The position numbers and the translations under genes are program-made. Shown here in pieces: positions 43,490 through 55,421 of a stretch of DNA of 64,000 nt; position 1 is the stretch's first letter, and the number at the start of each line of letters is the position of its first letter. Below the pieces are notes generated by a model. The model saw only the letters and a program-made list of their open reading frames with translations, was not told the origin of the DNA and did no database searches. This DNA comes from Zoroaster sp. YZ-2022 (taxonomy: Eukaryota > Echinodermata > Asteroidea > Forcipulatida > Zoroasteridae): NCBI GenBank assembly GCA_029582265.1, contig CM055834.1, positions 2,604,001 through 2,668,000 on the forward strand, in the 5' to 3' direction.

Positions 43490-44909
43490 GAAGAGGTTTG
43501 CCGATGCAACTCCTTAAGTAGTATTTGCTGGGATTGTGTGTAGAATGGGAAGTGTTCCGATTGGTGCCACTGTTGTGTGATGTGTTGTGAGATGTGTTGT
43601 GATTGGTTGCCACCGTGGCATTGTTCTTGTTGTGCGTGTTTCCTGCTGTGTGTGAGTTGCCTGCTCGCTGAGGCGTGTCAGTTGACAGTGGGGTGTGGGT
43701 GTTGGTGGATGGTAGGATTGAATGCCAAATGTTGCTGATGAAAAAGCCGATGTCCAGGGGGACAGTGTCATGTTTATTAATCTCAATAGCGTCTCTGATA
43801 CGACGGGTATACCAGTGCTTTTCCGGGGCTATGATCTTTGCATTCTGCCAGTCAATGATGTGGTCCAAATCGGTGGAGTGTTTGATGATCGCAGATTTGT
43901 CACATTCCCTTCTGCGGCCGTGGGCCTTGTGCTTATTGAGCCTGGTCGTAAGGTCTCTGCCGGTCTCGCCAATGTACACTTTCCCACAAGTGCAAGCAAT
44001 TCGGTAAACCCCAGCTTGACGGCTGGGATCATGTCTGTCCTTGTGGGTGTGTAACTTCGTTTCCAACTTGTTTCGAGTCCGGTAGTAGACCTTAATGTCA
44101 GCTTCCCTCAGGATACGGTGAATTTTGTGTGAAGTGTGGCCAATGTACGGTAGGACGGCAATAGGTTTTTCGGTTGCGTCAGAGGATCGTGGAGCGTTCC
44201 TATTCGGGAGGAACTCAAGCTTATCAGGTCTGTACCCATTGTCTCTTAACACGGCGTTAAGATGTTTCAACTCGGATGGCAAGTGCTCTTTATCACTGAT
44301 AGTGTGTGCCCTTCGAAGTAGGGTGCGATTCACGGAGGATTTCACGGATGGTGGGTGGAACGGCCGGGCATTTAGGTAGCGGTCTGTGTGTGTAGGTTTT
44401 CTGTAAACCGAATGCCCAAGTGAGCCATCAACCCGTTTGGAAATGAGTACGTCAAGGAGAGGCAACGAGTCGGATGTCTCACTTTCCATGGTGAATTGAA
44501 TGCTCAGATGTTGCTGGTTGAGGTGACCGAGGAAGTCACTCAGTTTGTCGGAACCGTGCTGCCAAATGATGAAAGTATCATCTACGTATCGAAGCCATAG
44601 TTTGGGTTTGTATCGTGCCGTCTCGAGGGCTTTCTGTTCGAAATCTTCCATGAAGATGTTTGCTAGGATCGGGGATCCCATTGGAGTGCCCAAAGACTGT
44701 TGATAGTAAGTCTCTCTCCATTGGAAGTATGTGGATTTCACACATACTGAAAGTAGATCTACGATTTGATCTGGCGTTAGGCTGGTTCGTTCCGGGAGCG
44801 TGCTATCATGTTCGAGTACCGACTTGGTTACGAAGATAGCCTCGTCTGTCGGTACATTGGTGGATAATGACTTGACGTCAAAACTCACTAGCGTGTCGGG
44901 AGGCTGCAA
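43470..44909 (-). CDS. Penelope-type reverse transcriptase with GIY-YIG endonuclease (479-codon open part)
   Basis: RT motifs: SFDVKSLSTNVP (about residues 9-20), SLGTPMGSPILANIF (72-86), catalytic RYVDDTFII (107-115), LLDVLISKR (151-159). The C-terminal GIY-YIG endonuclease begins at GVYRIACTCGKVYIGETGRD (300-319) and includes SAIIKHSTDLDHIIDW. The tail is serine/threonine/asparagine-rich. The open part lacks the RT N-terminus, which lies upstream in other frames (44,921-45,298 and 45,349-45,912), so the element is frameshifted at least twice. Confidence 0.92.
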   Translation of the reverse strand: MQPPDTLVSFDVKSLSTNVPTDEAIFVTKSVLEHDSTLPERTSLTPDQIVDLLSVCVKSTYFQWRETYYQQSLGTPMGSPILANIFMEDFEQKALETARYKPKLWLRYVDDTFIIWQHGSDKLSDFLGHLNQQHLSIQFTMESETSDSLPLLDVLISKRVDGSLGHSVYRKPTHTDRYLNARPFHPPSVKSSVNRTLLRRAHTISDKEHLPSELKHLNAVLRDNGYRPDKLEFLPNRNAPRSSDATEKPIAVLPYIGHTSHKIHRILREADIKVYYRTRNKLETKLHTHKDRHDPSRQAGVYRIACTCGKVYIGETGRDLTTRLNKHKAHGRRRECDKSAIIKHSTDLDHIIDWQNAKIIAPEKHWYTRRIRDAIEINKHDTVPLDIGFFISNIWHSILPSTNTHTPLSTDTPQRAGNSHTAGNTHNKNNATVATNHNTSHNTSHNSGTNRNTSHSTHNPSKYYLRSCIGKPLHSPDGD

Positions 44910-44920
44910 TATGGTTCCCT

Positions 44921-45298
44921 TTATGATGTTGATAAACGTGCTGAATTGGGTACATGGTGGGGCGTCTTACCCACGAGTGGGTGTAAGAGCTTTGTCAAGT
45001 GTTGGGCGAGGTTATACGTGGGGGAACCTCGGGATGAGACAATCGGTCGGAGCGGTCTGTCTGGTTTATGAATCTTTGGTAGGCCAAATAATCTTGGGCA
45101 TTTCGAGCTGGACGGACGGAGGTGCCTGTATAGTGCTGTGGGTAAGGCTGTGCTCAAGGCTGTGCTCCGGTTTAAGGAAAGAAGTTTTGCGGCGACTTTC
45201 CTTTCGGCTAACGGAATTGGGTTCTTTTTGAGGCGGGTGTAGGTATCCGTGTCGAGGATATCCTGAACCTTCTGATCGTATTCTGAGCGGTCCATCAC
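44921..45298 (-). pseudogene. Penelope RT N-terminal part, frameshifted
   Basis: Reads MDRSEYDQKVQDILDTDTYT, then CPRLFGLPKIHKPDRPLRPI and VSSRGSPTYNLAQHLTKLL: the RT0 region and motifs 1-2 of Penelope-like elements (the FGLPKIHK motif is diagnostic). It lies in a different frame from the flanking parts. Confidence 0.88.
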
Positions 45299-45308
45299 TA
45301 CTGTGGCA

Positions 45309-45912
45309 TTACCTTTTGTCTGCCTTTAGAATGTGTATCGAAGAGTCATTACGGAGGATATTGACAGCTTGATGTTCCAGTCTTGTGATATTGGATTTCG
45401 GGGGCTTCACGTTTTTTAAGATCTGGTGTATCTGAATACGGATATCGTCTGCCTTTTTGTTTTTCGAGCTTTCGGATGGAAGGTTCAATGGACTGTATGA
45501 ATTCTTCCACGGGAATCTTTTTTGGGGCGGTGGCAAAATTCATTCCCAAGGCTAAGACACTGGTTTCCGTGTGAGATAGTTGGCGTTGGCTGAAGTTAAC
45601 GACGGGGTTAACCTTTTCCCTTCTTTTTATGTTCCCTTTGTTGGACGTCCGTGGCAACGGGTTGCTTTTTGTCCTGCTATTATTTGGAGATGTGTCGCCT
45701 CGGCCGAAGTTAACGACGGGGTTAAGCTTTTCCCTTCTTTTCATGTTCCCTTTGTTGGACGTTTGTGGTAACGGGGTGCTTTTCGTCCTGCCAATGTGCG
45801 TGGATGTGAGGCGTTCAAATTTACGGATTTGCTTCTTTCTAGTGGATTCGAAGGTAAACGATAAGGACTTATCCGCGAGGGCGGATATCTTGTCGTAATC
45901 GGTTGTGAGCAT
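45309..45912 (-). pseudogene. Penelope ORF N-terminal part with in-frame tandem duplication
   Basis: Encodes KRREKVNPVVNFSQRQLSHT, ETSVLALGMNFATAPKKIPV and EEFIQSIEPSIRKLE, the N-terminal region preceding RT in Penelope-like elements. A 114-bp segment is duplicated in frame (PLPQTSNKGNMKRREKLNPV and PLPRTSNKGNIKRREKVNPV). The last codons pass into HILKADKR in a neighbouring frame (45,309-45,348). Confidence 0.8.
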
Positions 45913-46257
45913 AGTCTTACGGAGACTAGCTCTGCTTCTCTTGATTTCATCATCGGTACGGGATAGGCAACAACGGGTGGAGGCAATCTGTTTTCGGAGG
46001 AGAGCTTTACCAGCTGTATGTATGATTCGAGCAGAATTGTTATTTCGGATAGGGTCTCGTAGGCGGAGGCCCTTCGGGACTACGTTTGCATCTCGACATC
46101 TCTTCAGATGTCAGTTCACAGTGGGGTGTGGATGTTGGTGGATGGTAGGATTGAATGCCAAATGTTGCAGATTTGTCACATTCCCCTCTGCGGCCGTGGG
46201 CCTTGTGTTCATTGAGCCTGGTCGTAAGGTCTCTGCCGGTCTCTGCCGGTAAGGTCT

Positions 46258-47053
46258 CTGCCGAGTTGAAACATCTTAACGCCGTGTTAAGAGACAATGG
46301 GTACAGACCTGATAAGCTTAAGTTCCTCCGAATAGGAACGCTCCATGATCCTCTGACGCAACCGAAAAACCTATTGCCGTCCTACCGTACATTGGCCACA
46401 CTTCACACAAAATCCACCGTATCCTGAGGGAAGCTGACATTAAGGTCTACTACCGGACTCGAAACAAGTTCGAAACGAAGTTACACACCCACAAGGACAG
46501 ACATGATCCCAGCCGTCAAGCTGGGGTTTACCGAATTGCTTGCACTTGTGGGAAAGTGTACATTGGCGAGACCGGCAGAGACCTTACGACCAGGCTCAAT
46601 GAACACAAGGCCCACGGCCGCAGAGGGGAATGTGACAAATCTGCGATCATCAAACACTCCACCGATTTGGACCACATCATTGACTGGCAGAATGCAAAGA
46701 TCATAGCCCCGGAAAAGCACTGGTACACCCGTCGTATCAGAGAGGCTATTGAGATTCATAAACATGACACTGTCCCCCAGGACATCGGCTTTTTCATCAG
46801 CAACATTTGGCATTCAATCCTACCATCCACCAACACCCACACCCCACTGTCAACTGACACGCCTCAGCGAGCAGGCAACTCACACACCGCAGGAAACACG
46901 CACAACAAGAACAATGCTACGGTGGCAACCAATCACAACACATCACACAACAGTGGCACCAATCGGAACACTTCCCATTCTACACATAATCCCAGCAAAT
47001 ACTACTTAAGGAGTTGCATCGGCAAACCTCTTCATTCTCCTGACGAAGATTAG
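46258..47053 (+). pseudogene. Second Penelope copy: RT thumb end and GIY-YIG
   Basis: Begins at ELKHLNAVLRDNGYRPDKL, equivalent to residue 213 of copy 1, shifts frame once near 46,400, and is open from 46,556 to 47,053 with MYIGETGRDLTTRLNEHKAH and later IDWQNAKIIAPEKHWYTRRI. 5'-truncated. The junction at 46,257/46,258 switches orientation relative to copy 1. Confidence 0.85.
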
Positions 47054-47079
47054 AGCAGGCTAATCGAAACGTTGAGAAT
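47034..47079 (+). ncRNA. Hammerhead ribozyme core (minimal helix III) in Penelope tail
   Basis: CTGACGA box (47,040-47,046), one bulged A, helix II gattag/ctaatc (48-53 with 60-65; loop agcagg), GAAA (66-69), helix III reduced to the self-complementary ACGT (69-72), cleavage-site T at 47,073, and helix I gagaat (74-79) pairing perfectly with attctc (34-39). Hammerheads with very short helix III are known from Penelope-like elements. The extra base before helix II is a deviation, so activity is not certain. Confidence 0.7.
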
Positions 47080-48150
47080 AACCCGTGAAGTCCCCATGGT
47101 TCTCCCTGAACCATATTAACCCGTGAAGTCCCCATGGTTCTCCCTGAACCATATTTCTCACTTAGCGACAGTAGAGAAAAACGAGTTGCCCGAAATTGGT
47201 TCTCCCTTGAACCTTTCTCACTTAACGAAGGTTGAGATACGAGTTGTGCGATACGGTTCTTTTCAGAACCTGTACCTCAGCTTCACGTTAGTTGAGATAA
47301 ACACATGGTGTTACCGCAAACCGAAACGATATTGTATTTCTTGATGATGAGTGATAAAGAATGATGGTGCAATCCCATTCAGTGACACTCCATCTTTGTT
47401 GACTTTTTGTTTTTGTTTTTCAAGATGCATTTCTCATACAAATTGAAATACAGTGAATCCGTATCTGACTATTTCCAATGTTTGTCCATTTGACAATAAG
47501 ATTTGTGGGAATAGTAGGCCTTTTGTTTGAAGGTACCAATAATGACCGATTGGTCAAAATGGGGAAACGTGTAGAAGAGACAGGATATTTTTTCAGATCC
47601 TTTAGTAGCAATAGCTAAACTTTCATGCCTCACTTGGCAATCATCAGTTGCATGTAATGGTTCAAAGGAACCGGGTGGTCTCCTGTCTTATTTTTTAGAT
47701 AAGACATTGAATTGATGTTCTTTTCAAACAGTTGTAATGTGTCCGTTTTGTTTGAGTGAGAGAGTTCGTTGATTTTATGTGATTTGTTCCTCTAATAAGA
47801 AAAGCAGAACATTAAGGGTTTCATGTGGTTCTTCGAAAAAACCAGAGTCGTATGGGGTGGGAGTGAGTTTCTCAGTTGATCCTTTTGGATCTGTGTTTGT
47901 GAGAATTGCTCGGATTAGATCACTGAATGGGATTGCACCATCATTCTTTATCACTTTGACTTATATAATCCTTGCCCCTCCCCTTGGGTACTGTGGTTCG
48001 ATGGTAGATCAAGCTACCCGAGAATACCCCCTGACTAGCAGGATTGGTATCTTTAGGTTGCTACATCTTTGTCAAAAACCGGTATGGCGAATACCACCCA
48101 CGACTTAACAACCCAATCCGTATCACACAGGCCACTGCAATCGCACAGCC

Positions 48151-49688
48151 GCCTAACTACAACATTGTGGAGTTCCAACCAACCAAAAGCATTAACAAAA
48201 ACCAAACTCTTCCCCCAACTTCCGCACTCGGAGGGGTAAGATTTGGCATATAATCCTACAATAAACCAATAAAAATGCTTTTTATATAAATCCGACCAAA
48301 TGGTTAAACTCAAATATTGAACAAAATACCCCACCCGAAATCGGGACCAAATAATAATAGAAAACCACTTATGGTATACAACCGTCCCACCAGGACACAA
48401 TTTACACTATTACTGAAGTTTGCAATGTCCATGGAGGTATACCCACCCCTTTCTACACTCCCGAAACCGGGAAGGAAACAAATACCGCTTCTCTAACAAC
48501 AAACCTATAAGGGACACACCTGGCCTAAACTGTTTGGCCCACACAGTTCAATATTTGATTTCCATTTTCCGCATTCGGAAGGAAAAAATAAACCCTGAGC
48601 ATCCAGCTCCAAACGGAGCTCCTTATCACATACCAAAGAAAGGTACAGATCTTTTGATCTTTTGATCTTTTCTTACATTTCCACACACAGGAAATAGAAA
48701 AATCAACCTTTCCAATGTTTGAAAAAACACAACCACACAAGAAAATGCGTGGGTTTCAATACCCTACTGCTACATGCGAAAAAACCTTTCTTCCCGCGCT
48801 TTTTCGATTTGCTCTCACCGGAACCACCACCAAGGACGCAATTTGCTTTTGTCTACGAAGAACCAATGGGAACGCTACAAATCTATGATGCGCCTGAGCC
48901 CACACAAAAGCCTTTTGATTGTTACTCATCTCACGTCCGCACCACATCGACGAAACGCCAGCGAAGACCGTACCAAACCATTCAGACTACATGTGTACCA
49001 AACTTAGCAACTCTCTTACACGTCGTTCCTTCAAACTGCGAACACCATCCCCACCAAGAACCTTGGATATACCTTCAACAGACATCTCACCATCTTCCTC
49101 GGAATCAAGCCAGACAACCTGCGGACAACGCACTCTGTTTGATTACTTGGAAAAAAAACCTACTGACCTCCTTCGAGCACAGACGCCTAACTACAACATT
49201 GTGAAGTTCTAAACCAACCAAAAGCATTAACAAAAACCAAACTCTTCCCCCAACTTCCGCATTCGGAGGGGTAATATTTGGCATATAATCCTACAATAAA
49301 CCAATAAAAATGCTTTTTATATAAATCCGACCAAATGGTTAAACTCAAATATTGAACAAAGTACCCCACCCGAAATCGGGACCAAATAAAAAAACATTTA
49401 CAACCGTAAAAATACAACCGTCCCACCAGGACACAATTTACACTTTTACTGAAGTTTGCAATATGCATGGAGGTATACCCACCCCTTTCCACACTCCCAA
49501 AACCGGGAAGGAAACAAATACCGCTTCTCTAACAAACCTATAAGATACACACCTGGCCTAAACTCTTTGGCCCACACAGTTCAATATTTAATTTCCAATT
49601 TCCGCATTCGGAAGGAAAAATAAACCCTGAGCTTACTCATCTAGCTCCAAACGGAGCTCCTTATCACATACCAAAGAAAGGTACAGAC
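48151..49688. repeat. Two direct copies of a 500-bp segment with about 535 bp between
   Basis: Both start gcctaactacaacattgtg and end tcacataccaaagaaaggta. Copy 1 is 48,151-48,649 and copy 2 is 49,185-49,688; they are highly similar. The spacer 48,650-49,184 has open frames in several phases but no known domain. Confidence 0.8.
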
Positions 49689-50529
49689 AGAAGAGGTCGA
49701 ACAACAGCTGTTGAAGACCATCAAATCGGCACAGAAGGAACTGACAGACCACTTCAAAGACGAGAAAGATTTGCAAAAGTACAAATCCTGTACGAGTTCT
49801 TCACAAGACCCAAGCCACCCAAACACGGGTAAAGAAGCGGCCAAGAGAGTAAGTCTAAACAGCTGTTTCTAAACACACCAGTCTTTTTAAAGACTTCAAT
49901 TTCCACCGGTCCTCTTCAGGACCGCCACAACTTCTCAAAAGAGAAATTTCATGCCACCTGTCTATCATATTATCTAATTAATATAATACAACTATAAAAC
50001 GTATATATTACTAGTACCAAACCATCTCCCGACTATGGCAAACCGGAAATTTACGAAAGTATCAAATCGTTCACAATCAAAACGAAAATTGAAACAATTT
50101 TCACATGAACGCTCATTTAAAAACAAACATTACCAAATTAGTATACTGACTACACTAGCAGAACAAAGTGAACAACTCATCACAAACCTATCCAAAGCAA
50201 ACTATTACAAACTGAAAAATTGCTCTGGTTAAATGTTTAAACTTCGGTTCCAACCCCTGCTAAACCAACCCGTTTTTATCGTTTGAGTGACATCAACATC
50301 CTTCAAGAAGATTGAGAATTGCATACCTAATGCATAACAAAACTTCCAAAACCCTATCCACTTGGCGTCCAAAAACCACACAGAGTGCAATCGCTCGAAA
50401 ACTAGTTGGAAGCCACAACATTTGAACTTGCTCATATCCGTCTGAGAACTCAGAAAAAGAACATGACAAGATTATAATAAACACTGAATCAGTTGCAACC
50501 AAATCTCAAATTCACTTTCGAGGGCTCAA

Positions 50530-51255
50530 AAACAAACCGCAATCAATTATCTTGACTTAACAATTTTCAAAGGAAAACGCTTCCGTGAAACTGTCATACT
50601 TGACACAAAAGTGTACACCAAACCGACAGAAACATATCAGTTTCTACACAAAACCTCATCACACCCACCCCATGTATTCAAAGCATTTATCTACAGAGAA
50701 ACTCTCCGATATGCGAAAAATACCAACAATGAGGAAGATTTCGTAGAAAAAGTCACGATTTTCTCACAAAAATCATTAGCCAATGAGGCTATACTCGAAT
50801 TGAGATAAACAACGCAACACGCAAAGTGTCACTGGCAAACCGAGCCAAACTGATTCACAAGCCACCAAAAGGTAAACAAAACAAGGAAGTACCACTGGTT
50901 TTCTCAACAACCTATAATCCGTTCGTTAACCACAAAGATGTGAAACTGACAAGCAGTAAACAAACACTGGCCGCTGATACAACAAAACCAACAACTCTCG
51001 GAAATATTTCCCAAACAACCTTTTGTTGCATTCAGAAAGGCCCAAAACATTCGGGAGAAACTAATCCGAGCAAATCTCTCACACACAGATCCAAAAGGAT
51101 CAACTGAGACACTCACTCCCACCCCATACGACTCTGTTTTTTTCGAAGAAACAGATGAAACCCTTAATGTTCTGCTTTCCGTATTGGAGGAACAAATCAC
51201 ACAAAATCAACGAACTCTCTCACTCAAACAAAACGGACACATTACAACTGTTTGA
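50530..51255 (+). pseudogene. RT C-terminal (thumb) remnant of the second Penelope-like element
   Basis: Reads LDLTIFKGKRFRETVILDTK, VYTKPTETYQFLHKTSSHPP, RYAKNTNNEEDFVEKVTIFS, then VPLVFSTTYNPFVNHKDVKL and, in a shifted frame, PFVAFRKAQNIREKLIRANL. This fits the region after the catalytic palm of Penelope-type RTs. The palm motifs themselves are missing (deletion or decay at about 50,230-50,530). After the thumb the frame ends near 51,255 without any GIY-YIG motif. Confidence 0.7.
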
Positions 51256-51644
51256 AATGAACATCAATTCAATGTCTTATCTAAAAAAATAATAATAAGA
51301 CAGGAGACCACCCGGTTCCTTAATTTGGATGATTACATGCAACTGATGATTGCCAAGTGAGGCATGAAAGCTTAGCTATTGCTACTATAGGATCTGAAAA
51401 AATATCCTGTCTCTTCTACACGTTTCCCCATTTTGACCAATCGGTCATTATTGGTACCTTCAAACAAAAGGCCTACTATTCCCACAAATCTTATTGTCAA
51501 ATGGACAAACATTGGAAATAGTCAGATACGGATTCACTGTATTTCAATTTGTATGAGAAATGCATCTTGAAAAACAAAAACAAAAAGTCAACAAAGATGG
51601 AGTGTCACTGAATGGGATTGCACCATCATTCTTTATCACATATC

Positions 51645-54020
51645 ATTTTTATTTTTATTTAAACCATCTTTAAGGCCCTTAGCTGCCACCCTCCTCCCCC
51701 GAGAAACAAACTATTAACCCCCATTCCCCCAGTTAGTGATATTTTGAGATGTTTCATCTCGGGGATTTACGTCTATCTTCATCTTGTTAATTCCCCCCCC
51801 CCCCTTCACCCGAGCCATTTTTAAGGTGTGACAAATTTGGAAAGGACTATTTTATTTCTGTTTCCACTGCTGAGACTGATATTTCCTGTTACGAGCTGGT
51901 TATCGTCCATCTTGACGGTATGGCCCTTGTTGTGACGGACATACATGTACATACAACCGACAAACCAACACACAAAAGGACAAACAGAAACATAACATAC
52001 AGACAGATTAAACTAGAATTTAGTGTTTGTTTTAAAATACAAACACTAGGTGTTCGAGTTAACTTCTGGTTCAATCAAGTTAGCCATTAGCTGTGACAAT
52101 GATATGTTTGACGTCTGTTATGGCAATACTAATGTAAGCTTCAAAATACATATACATTTTGTGTTAGAATGTGGTGAAATTGAAGTTCCTGTTTGGGACC
52201 GGAAGTAAAGGTCACATCAGGTCAGTGGAAAGTGGTATATGTGAAACAATAATACTTTCTCATGAACATGAAAAATAACGGTAGTACCTACTTTAGTTCA
52301 GTGACGTTACTAAATTAAAACTTAATTAATTACCAACAGTAATAAACTGGATGTCTTTGTCATCGTACTAAATTTTGTGAACAACCATCATTTTGTTGTT
52401 CTAGATTCTTTTTGTTCTAGACTCTCATTCTAAACAATCATTGTAGGAAGTTTATTGACGCTTTTCGATTAAAGATTTATACACATTATTTCATTTGTAA
52501 AATTTAATTAAATAAATTAAGTTGATAAAATAATAAAAAAGAAAATAAATAAACTGCATGAGTTAAAAAGAAGATTTGGATCTCCTGCCTCAAAATCAAA
52601 AGTAATTCATTTTGTATTTAAATTAACTGCAGTTCCTGAAAACCATTGTCACCCGATTTCAAATTTAGTCACTCAGTGACTGAAAATAATGCCCCACATG
52701 ATAAGGTCATATTACCGTTGCTGCTGCATAAATGAGCCGGTAATTTTCAGTCACTGTGTTCATCTTAAACTAGGACACCGATTCCATGCCCTGTTGAAAG
52801 TTTGATGCCACGTTGAAAGTGAAGCAGATTATGTCAAACGTACGGCACGTACGTGGCATTATAATCAAATTCTACAATCCCCGAATCTTAAAATTATAAT
52901 AAAAATTTCCTTCTATAGATGTACTGGCAAGTCATATATTGTAGGCACACCATCTGCTCTGACAGTCTGAGCCTTGACCCGTTCTATTTTAAAGCAAGAT
53001 TCTGCACAAATTTCATTGACGCTTCATACACAACACACATACTAATGTAATACTGTGGGACATGTAGTGTACAAATGCTGCATTCAATAAGAATGGTGTA
53101 AATTTCCACGCATTTTCCCACAGAAATACGTGTATATGTCATACCTTAAACTGTAGTAATTCTTCAAGTTTGTTATATTGAGAGGTGATGACTTGAGGAA
53201 GGAACATTTGTGACCCAATATCATGTAAAAAAGGAGAAATTTTCCACGCTCATTTCATTCCGTTACGTTGTAGGCCTATATTAAACTCCGTATACAATGT
53301 ACATGTACATGTACGAGATACATTAATGAGGGTAACCCATCCAGCATAGCTGATCATTTGGGGCCCTCACATTATATAAAAATACATCAACGATAAAACT
53401 TTGGCAGATAGAGGCACAAATAAATTAATTTAAAAAAACAGCCAGTCTTAACGGACTATTACAAATGAAATAAAACTTGAAGGACTATATCGCACAAAAA
53501 GACCCGCATCCCAGCCTACTACATTAATTAAATATAGGACTAAAAGGGAAGATTAAAGATGGAGCAATAAACTAAAAACAAATTGCACACAAAGAGATTA
53601 AAAATACGAGAATTAGAAATACGAGCGCCCCATCCTCCCAATAAAGACCATCAAAGCAAGTTAATTATCAACTGTATGCCAACAACTCGGGCAGAACACT
53701 ATGACATAAATGAGCTTAAAAAATAATATTACTTCAAACCTTAACTTCCTTCATTAATTGCAGGAATGAAGAATAAGAGTTTGAACAAGTGGTGAAAGGG
53801 ACACCATTTAAGGAGCTCTGTAACTTAAATTATTTAGCTCTGTAACTTAAACTGTTTAGCTCTGTAACTAAAACTGTGATCACTGAATGAATCTCGTACC
53901 ACTCAAGACAGTACAAGATCTAAAATGTTATCTCCTCTTAGGGGCTCTATATGTGTTGACTTAAAAAACAAATCTTGTGTAAGGTTTAGAAATAATCTGC
54001 CTTCTGACTGTAGTAGCTCT
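51645..54020. other. Mostly unassigned; one dispersed repeat
   Basis: 52,130-52,390 is the sister of the repeat at 15,490-15,900. Elsewhere I see AT-rich sequence, a C-run near 51,796, and a short tandem tagctctgtaacttaaa at about 53,815-53,875. No exon was recognised. Confidence 0.5.
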
Positions 54021-54145
54021 CAATCAATGGATAATAGGACAATGGTGGTACCTCAGCACCATTGTCTCATCTTGTAGGGAAAGACACACTTGGGACCATG
54101 TTACCCAACAAGTTTCTCTTTGTTTCACGTATGTCCCTAGCAGTT
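54020..54145. repeat. Degraded GT-linked repeat remnant
   Basis: ggacaatggtggtacc, caccattgtctcatcttgtag and gttacccaacaagtttctctttgtttc resemble the 21.1-kb and 57.6-kb copies. It is strongly diverged. Confidence 0.4.
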
Positions 54146-55315
54146 AATGTACGCGTCACTCAGCTCCAGAGGTCGTGATTACGCAATCCATGTACGCGAC
54201 TAACGTTGGCCGTAGCAGACGACGCTCGGCCAAATTTTGTAATGAGCAAGGACCAAAATCAAACATTGGTTACCCACGTTTGTCATGCAGGAAATTGTTG
54301 AAATTCTGTCTATATATAGGATATTTATTATATTTAAATATGTTTGACTCAAACAGTTGAAAAGCGATTTGCAAGAAAAAATATCGACATTTAAGTGGAA
54401 AAATACTATTTCTTTAGTTTACCTAAATAAAACAGGCATATAACAGGTCGTACAAATCAGTACAAAATAAGTAACACTGATTTTGGTGTTTTTAGGCGAG
54501 CAAAAATTGTACAGGTTTAAAACGAATGCATTTTACACGATAGTCTATTTCGTCAATTTATAGACCGTCTGCACAGTGATTGGCATACTAAAACGTCACA
54601 ACGGCGAACTGTCAAAAATATAAAATAAAACTAATTATTAAATATTAAAACAAATTTTAAACATTATCATTATCTAATCTTATTAATCTTATCAATTGAA
54701 TGTGCTAAGAAGTCAGTGGCAGGAAATGAAAGAACAAATATTCATAAGGGTGGGACGTTATTACAGTGCATTATTGTGTCCATTGTACATGTTCATTGTA
54801 CATGTTCTACTGCTTCTCCCACTGGGTCACACTATGGTCACACAGACATACCGCAGCGGAGCTTGAGTACGCCGAGTTCATGGCGTATTGAAACTTGGCG
54901 TATTAACATTACCAACCATACTTCACATATTCAATTTTTGCTCGTCTGAAAAGTAATGTGTGACTTTATTTGAATCTTTCTTCAATAGGTGTGACGAGCA
55001 CAGTTTTAACAAAAATAAAGAACACTGGAAAAAATGCCTTAGAATAATGTCCTTTTCCAAATATTTTGGGAAATATTTGAAAAGTGTATGGCGCGCTATA
55101 TTTGTAATTTATAAAAATAAAATCATTAATTTTCAAGAAAAAATACACAGAACTTAAAATTAAATGTATACAGCGTTTATTCATGGCATTTTCTTTTTAA
55201 AATTGCCAAAATAAGGAAAATATTGTTTGATGAAAATCGACAGTTCTGATAGACATTGATACATCCAGGATGGAGCAAGGACAGCGTCACTGGTGTGATT
55301 ATTGCAAGGCGGCAG
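54146..55315. other. No recognised feature
   Basis: AT-rich sequence with short open frames only. Confidence 0.45.
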
Positions 55316-55421
55316 AACAAGGTTCAAGGTTCAAGATTCATTTATTTTTCCACAGTATCAAAATTCATCAATAACAATAGAAAGTAGTGAAATAAGTAAT
55401 GAAATAAAAATATTACAATAG

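Larger units (their letters stand above)
43156..47329. mobile_element. Compound Penelope-like element, head-to-head inverted, 13-bp target duplication
   Basis: Two copies of one element point outward. Copy 1 is on the minus strand (3' end at 43,156; body to about 46,088, then a deletion-scarred piece to 46,257). Copy 2 is on the plus strand (46,258 to 47,329; 5'-truncated). The outer ends are the same 3' tail (gttgagataaacacatggtg, ttaccgcaaaccgaaacgat). The unit is flanked by the direct repeat tattgtatttctt at 43,143-43,155 and 47,330-47,342, so it inserted as one piece. Such partial inverted copies are common in Penelope-like elements. Confidence 0.85.
47352..51640. mobile_element. Second Penelope-like complex, degraded, with inverted ends; no endonuclease domain seen
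   Basis: Left arm 47,352-47,955 is the inverted copy of the right end (about 51,050-51,640). Both carry the same RT thumb end and tail. The terminal block cactgaatgggattgcacca with catcattctttatcac occurs at 47,352-47,384 (inverted), about 47,921-47,955 and about 51,608-51,640. Inside are two direct copies of a roughly 500-bp segment (48,151-48,649 and 49,185-49,688; offset about 1,035 bp). Confidence 0.7.

Noticed and set aside
47779..48108. Plus-strand ORF of 109 codons
   Set aside because: It is the antisense of the inverted Penelope RT tail (left arm of the second complex).
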